Positions 1 to 5,663 of a DNA stretch of 9,491 nt are shown here, piece by piece. Every line of letters begins with the position of its first letter. The first letter of the stretch is position 1. This DNA comes from Oscillospiraceae bacterium (GTDB lineage: Bacteria; Bacillota; Clostridia; Oscillospirales; Oscillospiraceae), in NCBI GenBank assembly GCA_017458885.1, contig JAFSZQ010000013.1:1-9491 (forward strand), given 5' to 3'. The notes beneath the pieces are model-generated. The model saw only the letters and a list, made by a program, of their open reading frames with translations, was not told where the DNA came from and did not search any database. The position numbers and the translations under genes were made by a program.

Positions 1-1238
1 AGCAGGATCTCGCCCTCTTCGCCGTAGGGCAGCTCCTTGTCCGTGCCCGGCTCGACGATCTTGATGTAGGTATCCGGGAACGGCAGGCCGATGCTGCCCT
101 CCTTGTGCATGTGCGGCGGGGTCAGGCAGCAGGCGGTGACCGTCTCGGTGGTGCCGTAGCCCTCGCGCACCTGAATGACCGCCTTGTGGTCAAAGAGGAA
201 CTTGTCGAACTTCTTCTTCAGCTCGATGGAGTGGCTGTCCCCGCCGGAGATCACGCGCTTGAGGCTGGAGAGGTCGGCGCCGTCCATGCTCGGCAGGCGC
301 AGCAGCGCCTCGTAGAGCGTCGGGACGCCGGCGATGAAGTTGCACTTGTACTTGACGATCTGCTTGGCGTAGCTCTTGGCGGTGAAGCGCGGGATGAGGA
401 TGCAGCGCCCGCCGTTGGCGAGCATCGAGTGGATGCACACGCCGAGGCCGAAGCCGTGGAAGAGCGGCATCGCGGCGAGCATCTTGTCGCCCGGGCGGAA
501 CATCGGGTTCGTCGCCACGATCTGCTGGGAAAGGGCGTTGAAGTTCTTGTTCGTCAGCACGATGCCCTTGGTCGTCCCCGTCGTGCCGCCGGAGTAGAGG
601 ATGACGGCGGGGTCGCCGCTCGCGCGATGCACCTTGTAGGTCTTGTAGAAGCAGGAGCGAGACAGGCGCAGAAAATCCTTCCACATCAGTACCGGCGCGT
701 CGTCGGGTATCTTCTGGATCTTGCGCCCCTCGGTGAGCATATAGCCCGCCTTGATGGGCTTCGAGAGCGCGTCCTTCACGGACGCGATGACGATGTTGAC
801 GACCTTGGTGTTCTGGCGGATGCGCTCGAACTTGTCGTAGAACTGGTCGAGCGTGATCGCGAGCACGCTCTCGGACTCGTTCAGGTAGAACTCGATCTCC
901 TTCTCCGCGGACAGCGGGTGGATCATGTTCGCCACCGCGCCGACGAGGTTGACGGCGTAGAACAGGTAGATCGCCTGCGGGCAGTTGGGCATCGCGATGG
1001 TGACGGCGTCGTTCTCGCGGATGCCGACGGTCTTGAGCGCGCGGGCGCAGCGTTCGATCTCGGCGACCAACTGGCGGTAGGTCGTGGACTTGCCCATGAA
1101 GTCGAAGGCGACGTAGTTGGGGTACTGCTTCGCCGCCTCCTCCACCTTCTCGAACATCGTGCCCTCAAAGTAGTCGAGGCTGAACGGCACCTCGCCCAGA
1201 TGCTCCTTCCACGGGGTCTTTGCGGTGATCTCACTCAT
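1..1238 (-). CDS. AMP-forming acyl-CoA ligase (ANL superfamily), C-terminus cut by window edge
   Basis: Members of this family activate a carboxylate with ATP to an acyl-adenylate and then transfer it to CoA or another thiol. 412 codons are visible. The adenylate-forming P-loop is at residues 215-225 (YSGGTTGTTKG; the usual Pro before Lys is Thr). The A5-type motif GYGTTE is at 360-365, and a GEEGE segment just before the edge fits the A7/A8 region. The C-terminal subdomain with the catalytic Lys lies outside the window, so activity cannot be confirmed; full-length relatives are about 500-560 residues. The ATG at 1238 is chosen because AGGAGG (1248-1253) sits 9 nt upstream. The start overlaps the stop of the upstream acyltransferase gene by 8 nt (ATGAGTGA), implying translational coupling. 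No signal peptide or membrane segment is evident. The sequence looks like a fatty-acid or medium-chain acyl-CoA synthetase, but the substrate is not readable; an acid-thiol ligase acting on another carboxylate is possible. Confidence 0.9.
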   Translation of the reverse strand, partial: MSEITAKTPWKEHLGEVPFSLDYFEGTMFEKVEEAAKQYPNYVAFDFMGKSTTYRQLVAEIERCARALKTVGIRENDAVTIAMPNCPQAIYLFYAVNLVGAVANMIHPLSAEKEIEFYLNESESVLAITLDQFYDKFERIRQNTKVVNIVIASVKDALSKPIKAGYMLTEGRKIQKIPDDAPVLMWKDFLRLSRSCFYKTYKVHRASGDPAVILYSGGTTGTTKGIVLTNKNFNALSQQIVATNPMFRPGDKMLAAMPLFHGFGLGVCIHSMLANGGRCILIPRFTAKSYAKQIVKYKCNFIAGVPTLYEALLRLPSMDGADLSSLKRVISGGDSHSIELKKKFDKFLFDHKAVIQVREGYGTTETVTACCLTPPHMHKEGSIGLPFPDTYIKIVEPGTDKELPYGEEGEIL

Positions 1239-2106
1239 AGTCGATTTCCTCCTGTAAGGGCTTTTCCAGCTCCCGCGGGTGCTCGAGCAGGTACTTGAGC
1301 AGCCGCACGCTCCTGGAAAAATAGTATCCGTCCGCGATGCGCTCGTCCACGGTCAGTCCCAGGTCGAGCGTCTCCGTCATGCGCACGAAGCCGTTTTCGT
1401 CATAGACCGGCGACCACTTCTTCTCGCCGATGACGACGAACAGCGAGGTCGTGCCCCAGGTGGAGAGGTGGTGGTAGCCGCACTTGAGCTTGATGGAGCC
1501 GAGGTTCGTGAGGAAGACGCTGGCGTAGTTCGCGTCGTTTTCGATGAGGCTCTTCGGCACCCAGCCGTGTTTGTCCATCCACATGAGGAAGTGGACGATG
1601 AACTTGCTCAAAAAGCGCGGCAGGCGGCGGAACAGCTCCATCGCGTCGCCGGTGGCGTCGTGCTTGCCGCCGCGGTAGCCCGTGACCTGATCGCGGATCT
1701 CGTCGTGGACGCTGTCCACGGTCGCGTCGCCCTTGCCGTGGATGAAGGCGAGCGCCTCCTCCGCGTGGTCGTCGAACGACTTTTTCATCGTGAAGCCCGC
1801 GGTGATCTCGTGGCGCTGGTAGTAGTTCTCGTTCTTGTAGAAGCGGTTGAGCTTCGGGCGCAGCGTGATGGTCTTGAGCAGCGCGGTGAGGATGACGTGG
1901 AACATCGTGTACTTGAAGTCCGGCCCCTCGCCGTTCTTTTGCGCGAGATACTCCTTGATGGGCGTCAGGTCGATGCGCTCGGAGATGTACGCCTCGTTGT
2001 CGGGGCGGCTGGGGTACACGACGCCCATGATGAAGTGCATCGCGTCCGCGTCGCGCAGGAGCGTCGCGTCCCTGCGGTCGCCCCAGCGTCTTTTTTGTTC
2101 TGCCAT
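1231..2106 (-). CDS. E2/CAT-fold acyltransferase-like protein lacking the catalytic His
   Basis: This 291-residue protein resembles the catalytic domain of 2-oxoacid dehydrogenase E2 subunits and chloramphenicol acetyltransferases. It has no lipoyl or E1/E3-binding domain, so it is not a normal dehydrogenase E2. An N-terminal RRWGDRRD block (residues 6-13) is followed by a helix with FHVILTALLKTITLRPKLN (69-87), an E2-like NLGSIKLKCGYHH segment (201-213), a core strand LFVVIGEKK (222-230) and the C-terminal active-site region DERIADGYY (254-262). Classical enzymes have D/H-H-R-x-x-D-G there; here the catalytic His is Glu255, while Asp259 and Gly260 are kept. I recall a clostridial family with the same N-terminal block and DERxxDGYY motif, usually annotated as 2-oxo acid dehydrogenase subunit E2 or hypothetical, so the change is probably a family trait. 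A hydrophobic segment at 164-183 could contact membrane. The gene starts 16 nt after ychF ends and overlaps the ligase gene, suggesting it takes acyl groups from that ligase (inference). It may also be non-catalytic. Confidence 0.85.
   Translation of the reverse strand: MAEQKRRWGDRRDATLLRDADAMHFIMGVVYPSRPDNEAYISERIDLTPIKEYLAQKNGEGPDFKYTMFHVILTALLKTITLRPKLNRFYKNENYYQRHEITAGFTMKKSFDDHAEEALAFIHGKGDATVDSVHDEIRDQVTGYRGGKHDATGDAMELFRRLPRFLSKFIVHFLMWMDKHGWVPKSLIENDANYASVFLTNLGSIKLKCGYHHLSTWGTTSLFVVIGEKKWSPVYDENGFVRMTETLDLGLTVDERIADGYYFSRSVRLLKYLLEHPRELEKPLQEEIDYE
1248..1253 (-). promoter_or_regulatory. Strong Shine-Dalgarno for the acyl-CoA ligase, inside the upstream gene
   Basis: AGGAGG on the minus strand, 9 nt before the ATG at 1238. 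It lies within the last codons of the E2-like gene. Together with the 8-nt gene overlap it fixes the ligase start and supports coupled translation. Confidence 0.8.
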
Positions 2107-2115
2107 TGGGTCACA

Positions 2116-2123
2116 TCCCTTTC
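2116..2123 (-). promoter_or_regulatory. Ribosome binding site of the E2-like gene, touching the ychF stop
   Basis: The minus strand reads GAAAGGGA, ending 9 nt before the ATG at 2106. It abuts and partly overlaps the ychF TAG stop (2123-2125). With only 16 nt between the genes and no terminator hairpin seen, the two are probably co-transcribed. Confidence 0.6.
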
Positions 2124-3235
2124 TACACGTTGAATCGGAAATAGATCATGTCGCCGTCCCTGACGACGTAGTCCTTGCCCTCGCTGCGCAGCAGCCCCTT
2201 CTCCTTCGCCGCCTGCACGCTGCCGCAGGCGATCATGTCGGCGAAGTTGATGGTCTCGGCGCGGATGAAGCCGCGCTCGATGTCGCTGTGGATCTTGCCC
2301 GCCGCCTGCGGCGCCTTCGTGCCGCTTTTGATCGTCCACGCCCTGCACTCGTCCGCGCCGTAGGTGAGAAACGAAATGAGCCCCAGCAGCGTGTACGAGC
2401 ACCGGATCAGCCGGTCGAGCCCCGACGCCTCCACGCCCAGCTCCTCGAGGAACAGCGCGCGCTCGTCGCTCTCCAGCGCGGCGATCTCCTGCTCCAGCTT
2501 CGCGCAGATGGGCAGCACCTGCGCGCCCTCCGCCGCCGCTTTTTCGCGCACGAGCTTCAAGTAGGCGTTGCCCTCCTGCGCGGCAAAGCCGTCCTCGTCC
2601 ATGTTCGCGGCGTAGATGACGGGCTTGAGGCTCAACAGCTCGGCGGCGGCGATCAGCTTCTCGTCCTCGCCGGAGCACTCGAACGTGCGCGCGGACTTGC
2701 CCGCGTCGAGATGCTTCGCAAGCGCCGCGAACAGCTCCGCCTCATGGGACGCCTGCTTGTTGCCGGACTTCGCGTTCTTCGACGCCTTCTCCGCGCGGCG
2801 GTTCGCCATCTCGAGGTCCGCCATGATGAGCTCGAGGTCTATCGTCTCGATGTCGCCGAGCGGATCGACGGGGACGTTTTGCGTCGCGTCCGCGACGACG
2901 TGCATGATGTTCTCGTCGTCGAAGCAGCGCACGACGTGAACGATGGCGTCCGTGCGGCGGATGTTCTCGAGGAACTTGTTGCCGAGCCCCGCGCCGCTGC
3001 TCGCGCCCTTCACGAGCCCCGCGATGTCCACGAACTCGATGACGGCGGGCGTGGTTTTCTTCGGCTGATACATCTCGGCGAGCTTGTCGAGCCGCGCGTC
3101 CGGCACGGCGACCATGCCGACGTTCGGCTCGATGGTGCAAAATGGGTAATTGGCGCTCTCCGCGCCGGCGTTGGTGATGGCGTTGAAGAGCGTGCTCTTG
3201 CCGACGTTCGGCAAGCCCACGATGCCCAATTTCAT
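2123..3235 (-). CDS. ychF: Redox/ribosome-associated P-loop ATPase YchF (OLA1 family)
   Basis: YchF is a nearly universal Obg-related cytosolic NTPase that binds ribosomes and usually prefers ATP over GTP. It has been linked to translation and stress responses, though its exact role is unsettled. The protein is 370 residues, close to the family norm of about 363-366. Visible motifs are G1 GLPNVGKST (7-15), G3 DIAGL (70-74), and a G4 of NMDE (211-214) instead of the GTPase NKxD, which is the family's basis for relaxed or ATP specificity. His112 in the ENIMHV segment probably matches the conserved YchF catalytic-region His. A coiled-coil insertion lies at about 130-200, and a C-terminal TGS domain at about 280-368 ends in GDMIYFRFNV. 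The ATG at 3235 is preferred: it begins MKLGIVGLPN as relatives do, and AGAGGG lies 7 nt upstream. An in-frame ATG at 3313 would add 26 residues but would place the promoter inside the coding region. It is the first gene of the leftward operon. Confidence 0.97.
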   Translation of the reverse strand: MKLGIVGLPNVGKSTLFNAITNAGAESANYPFCTIEPNVGMVAVPDARLDKLAEMYQPKKTTPAVIEFVDIAGLVKGASSGAGLGNKFLENIRRTDAIVHVVRCFDDENIMHVVADATQNVPVDPLGDIETIDLELIMADLEMANRRAEKASKNAKSGNKQASHEAELFAALAKHLDAGKSARTFECSGEDEKLIAAAELLSLKPVIYAANMDEDGFAAQEGNAYLKLVREKAAAEGAQVLPICAKLEQEIAALESDERALFLEELGVEASGLDRLIRCSYTLLGLISFLTYGADECRAWTIKSGTKAPQAAGKIHSDIERGFIRAETINFADMIACGSVQAAKEKGLLRSEGKDYVVRDGDMIYFRFNV

Positions 3236-3242
3236 AAAACGA

Positions 3243-3248
3243 CCCTCT
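3243..3248 (-). promoter_or_regulatory. Ribosome binding site of ychF
   Basis: AGAGGG on the minus strand, 7 nt before the ATG at 3235. It favours this start over the upstream in-frame ATG at 3313. Confidence 0.7.
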
Positions 3249-3284
3249 TTCGACGTGGCTGCTGCGATGTTCGCAACTCTGAAT

Positions 3285-3313
3285 AGTTTACCATATCCGA
3301 CATTGTTAGACAA
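3285..3313 (-). promoter_or_regulatory. Predicted sigma-A promoter for the ychF operon (extended -10)
   Basis: The minus strand shows a -35 TTGTCT (3308-3313), a 17-nt spacer ending in TGG, and a -10 TAAACT (3285-3290). The TGn directly before the -10 makes an extended -10 element. The start of transcription would be near 3278, giving a leader of about 43 nt before ychF. The AT-rich composition contrasts with the GC-rich genes on both sides. The call is made by eye from consensus matches only. Confidence 0.6.
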
Positions 3314-3338
3314 GTCTCATTTTTCCCCGCGGGCGTTC

Positions 3339-3367
3339 TTGCAAGTCGGGCGCGGATGTGGTAGAAT
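3339..3367 (+). promoter_or_regulatory. Predicted sigma-A promoter for the miaB-mutS-mutL operon (extended -10)
   Basis: The plus strand shows a -35 TTGCAA (3339-3344), a 17-nt spacer and a -10 TAGAAT (3362-3367). TG at 3359-3360 plus one base gives an extended -10. Transcription would begin near 3374, about 32 nt before the TTG start of miaB and just upstream of its SD. If this start is right, the ATG at 3382 would have a leader of only about 8 nt with no SD, which supports the TTG start. Confidence 0.6.
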
Positions 3368-3391
3368 ATATTGGTTAAAGTATGTCTATTC

Positions 3392-3397
3392 GGAGGT
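3392..3397 (+). promoter_or_regulatory. Shine-Dalgarno that selects a TTG start for miaB
   Basis: GGAGGT lies exactly 8 nt before TTG at 3406. The upstream in-frame ATG at 3382 precedes this SD and has no SD of its own, so the SD would be wasted inside the coding region if ATG were used. Confidence 0.75.
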
Positions 3398-3405
3398 CGC
3401 CTGTT

Positions 3406-4818
3406 TTGGAACGCAAAAACGTGCTGGTCAGCGACGAGGAGCTGTTGCGCCAGAGAGAGTATATGCGGCGCGTGCGCGCGATCAGCGACGCGCGGACGCG
3501 CGCGCCGACGGCGCTGGTGGACACGTTCGGCTGCCAGCAGAACGTCGCCGACGGCGAGGTGCTCGCGGGGATGCTCGCGGAGATGGGCTACGAACCGGCG
3601 TCCGACGCCGCGGACGCCGACGTGGTGCTGCTCAACACCTGCGCCGTCCGCGCTCATGCGGAGCAGCGCGTCTTCGGCGAGCTGGGCGAGCTGTCGCACA
3701 CCAAGGCGGCGAACCCCGAGCAGGTCATCGTCCTCTGCGGCTGCATGGCGCAGCAGCGGCGCGTCGCGGACAAGGTGCGCGAGAGCTACCGCCACGTCGA
3801 TCTCGTGCTGGGCGCGCAGGCGGAATGGCGGCTGCCGGAGCTGCTCTACGGCGTGCTGACGCAGCGCAAGCGCGCGTTTGCGCTCGACGACGCGGGGCGC
3901 ATCGCGGAGGGTCTGCCCGTCAGGCGCGACGGCACGGTGCGCGCGTGGGTGAGCATTATGTACGGCTGCAACAACTTCTGCTCGTACTGCATCGTGCCAC
4001 ACGTCCGCGGGCGCGAACGCTCCCGCGACCCCGAGAAGATCATCGCGGAGTGCCGCGAGCTGATCGCGGCGGGGTACAAGGAAATTTACTTATTGGGGCA
4101 AAACGTCAACAGCTACGGCAACGACCTGGACGCCGGCTGGGACTTTGCCGACCTGCTCGCCGCCATCGACGCGATCGAGGGCGACTACTGGCTGCGCTTT
4201 ATGTCCAGCCAGCCCAAGGACGCGACGAAAAAGCTCTTCGACACGATGGCGCGCTGTAAGCACGTCGCGAAGTGCCTGCACCTGCCCGTGCAGAGCGGCA
4301 GCGACCGCGTGCTCGCCGCGATGCGCCGCCCCTACACGCGGCGCGGCTACATGGATCTGATCGCCTACGCGCGCAAGGTCATGCCGGGCCTCGTGCTCAC
4401 GAGCGACGTCATCATCGGCTTCCCGGGCGAGACCGAGGCGGAGGCGATGGAGACGGTGGAGCTGGTGCGGGAGGCAAAGTTCGACGCGCTGTTCACCTTC
4501 CTCTTCTCCCCGCGCCCGGGCACGCCGGCGGCGGAGCTGCCCGACCCCGTCCCGCGCGCGGAGAAGCAGCGGTGGTTCGACCGCCTGCTGGACGTGCAGA
4601 ACGCCCACAGTGCTTCGACCCACGCCGCCTACGTCGGCAAGACCGTCCGCGTGCTCGTGGACGGCGAGAGCGACGATCCCGCGTTCCCGCTCTCGTGCCG
4701 CACGGAGGGCAACCGCCTCGTGCGCGCGAAGGGGGACAAGTCCCGCATCGGCACGTTTGCGGCTGTGACCGTCACGGGCAGCAACACCTGGGCGCTCTAC
4801 GGGGAGGTTTGCGAATGA
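3406..4818 (+). CDS. miaB: tRNA-2-methylthio-N6-dimethylallyladenosine synthase MiaB
   Basis: This radical-SAM methylthiotransferase adds a methylthio group to N6-isopentenyl-A37 of tRNAs that read codons starting with U, stabilising codon-anticodon pairing. Numbered from the TTG start, the 470-residue protein has the N-terminal cluster-binding cysteines Cys43 (TFGCQQN), Cys79 (NTCAV) and Cys113 (CGCMAQ). The radical-SAM CxxxCxxC is Cys188, Cys192 and Cys195, followed by IVPHVRGRERSR. LLGQNVNSYG (229-238) is typical of MiaB rather than RimO or MtaB. A TRAM RNA-binding domain fills about 405-470. The TTG at 3406 is preferred over the ATG at 3382 because of SD placement; the ATG would add 8 residues. 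The gene heads the rightward operon, and its TGA overlaps the next ATG (ATGA). Its partner MiaA, which makes the isopentenyl substrate, often follows mutL in Bacillota, and would then lie beyond this window. Confidence 0.95.
   Translation: MERKNVLVSDEELLRQREYMRRVRAISDARTRAPTALVDTFGCQQNVADGEVLAGMLAEMGYEPASDAADADVVLLNTCAVRAHAEQRVFGELGELSHTKAANPEQVIVLCGCMAQQRRVADKVRESYRHVDLVLGAQAEWRLPELLYGVLTQRKRAFALDDAGRIAEGLPVRRDGTVRAWVSIMYGCNNFCSYCIVPHVRGRERSRDPEKIIAECRELIAAGYKEIYLLGQNVNSYGNDLDAGWDFADLLAAIDAIEGDYWLRFMSSQPKDATKKLFDTMARCKHVAKCLHLPVQSGSDRVLAAMRRPYTRRGYMDLIAYARKVMPGLVLTSDVIIGFPGETEAEAMETVELVREAKFDALFTFLFSPRPGTPAAELPDPVPRAEKQRWFDRLLDVQNAHSASTHAAYVGKTVRVLVDGESDDPAFPLSCRTEGNRLVRAKGDKSRIGTFAAVTVTGSNTWALYGEVCE
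4803..4808 (+). promoter_or_regulatory. Ribosome binding site of the metallo-hydrolase gene, within the end of miaB
   Basis: GGAGGT, 6 nt before the ATG at 4815, within the last codons of miaB. It fixes the start and fits translational coupling through the ATGA overlap. Confidence 0.75.
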
Positions 4819-5645
4819 AGATCACCGTTTTACTGGAAAACACGACCTGCCGCGCCGACGTGCGGTGCGCGCACGGCTTGTCGATGCACGTCGCGACGGA
4901 GAAGCACAGCGTCCTGTTCGACATGGGGCCGAACGCGGCGTTCCTCGAAAACGCCGAAGCCCTCGGCATAGACGTCGCGGCGGTGGACGCCGCGTTCCTC
5001 TCCCACGCGCACGACGACCACTGCGGCGGGCTGGAGCTGTTCTGCCGGCGCAACGGCCGCGCACCCGTCTACATCCAGCGGGAGGCGTGGGGCGAGTACT
5101 ACGTCGTGACGCCGCAAAAATGTGCGTTCATCGGCATGGACAGGGCGCTGCGCCGATACGAAGACCGCTTCCGCCCCGCCAGCGGCGTCACGGTCATCGA
5201 CGACGAGCTGACGCTCTTCTCCGGCGGCATGGGGCGCGCGTACTGGTCGCACGCGAACGACACGCTGCGCGTCAAGCGCGGCGCGGACTACCCGCCGGAC
5301 GACTTCCGCCACGAGCAAAGCCTGCTCGTCACGGAACACGGAAAGGCCGTTCTGTTCGGCGGCTGCGCGCACAACGGGATCGTGAACATCCTGCGCCGCG
5401 CGGAGGAGATATTGGGACGCTCGCCCGACGCGGTGTTCGCGGGCTTCCACCTCATCAACCCTGGTCTCGGCGGCGTCGTGGAGCCGCGCGCGCTGATCGA
5501 GGGCATCGCGAAGGAGCTTGCCTCGCGCGCGGACACGGTCTACTACACCGGACACTGCACGGGGCAGGAGCCGTTCGACATCCTGAAGGAGACGCTGGGC
5601 GGCCGCCTGATCGCGATGCACGGCGGCAGCGAGATCGAGATTTGA
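4815..5645 (+). CDS. Metallo-beta-lactamase-fold hydrolase, COG1237-like
   Basis: This 276-residue cytosolic protein has the dinuclear metal motif SHAHDDHCGG (63-72; His64, His66, Asp68, His69). Further likely ligands are His186 in GGCAHNG, His212 in FHLIN and His247 in TGHCTG. The N-terminal LLENTTC and FDMG segments and the late GHCTG match the COG1237 group, often annotated as metal-dependent hydrolase or as related to dihydropterin ribofuranosylaminobenzene phosphate synthase. That name comes from methanogen biochemistry and should not be taken literally here. The true substrate is unknown. It is not a secreted lactamase: no signal peptide is seen. It lacks the extra domains of RNase J and the typical glyoxalase II layout. 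Its ATG overlaps the miaB stop and mutS begins 18 nt after its end, so it is expressed with both. Whether it acts on nucleic acid, a cofactor or a damaged metabolite cannot be told from sequence. Confidence 0.88.
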   Translation: MKITVLLENTTCRADVRCAHGLSMHVATEKHSVLFDMGPNAAFLENAEALGIDVAAVDAAFLSHAHDDHCGGLELFCRRNGRAPVYIQREAWGEYYVVTPQKCAFIGMDRALRRYEDRFRPASGVTVIDDELTLFSGGMGRAYWSHANDTLRVKRGADYPPDDFRHEQSLLVTEHGKAVLFGGCAHNGIVNILRRAEEILGRSPDAVFAGFHLINPGLGGVVEPRALIEGIAKELASRADTVYYTGHCTGQEPFDILKETLGGRLIAMHGGSEIEI

Positions 5646-5648
5646 GAA

Positions 5649-5656
5649 AGAGAGAG
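5649..5656 (+). promoter_or_regulatory. Weak purine-rich ribosome binding region for mutS
   Basis: The 18-nt gap before the mutS ATG holds a purine run (GAGAAAGAGAGAGA) with no clean GGAGG, unlike the strong SDs of miaB, the hydrolase gene and mutL. This may mean lower initiation on mutS or reliance on upstream translation. The exact pairing bases are uncertain. Confidence 0.4.
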
Positions 5657-5663
5657 ACGCGCC

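Noticed and set aside
1231..2106. Antibiotic-resistance chloramphenicol acetyltransferase
   Set aside because: The fold is related, but the catalytic HHxxxDG motif is replaced by DERIADG, the protein is longer than CAT enzymes, and there is no mobile-element context.
105..3286. Long plus-strand ORFs (105-1298, 1279-2133, 1847-3286) opposite the left operon
   Set aside because: They are antisense to the ligase, the E2-like gene and ychF, have low-complexity composition, and show no recognisable motifs. Several are joined to unrelated sequence at the gene borders.
3236..3313. N-terminally extended ychF starting at ATG 3313
   Set aside because: The 26 extra residues do not resemble YchF N-termini, the region contains a good promoter, and a proper SD precedes the ATG at 3235.
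3314..3338. Possible operator in the CCGCGG-centred segment between the two promoters
   Set aside because: The palindrome is only a hexamer in a GC-rich genome and no longer inverted repeat surrounds it.
3406..4818. RimO or MtaB as an alternative to MiaB
   Set aside because: The GQNVNSYG and IVPHVRGRERSR motifs and the linkage to mutS-mutL fit MiaB best; all three enzymes share the cysteine pattern, so the cysteines alone would not decide it.
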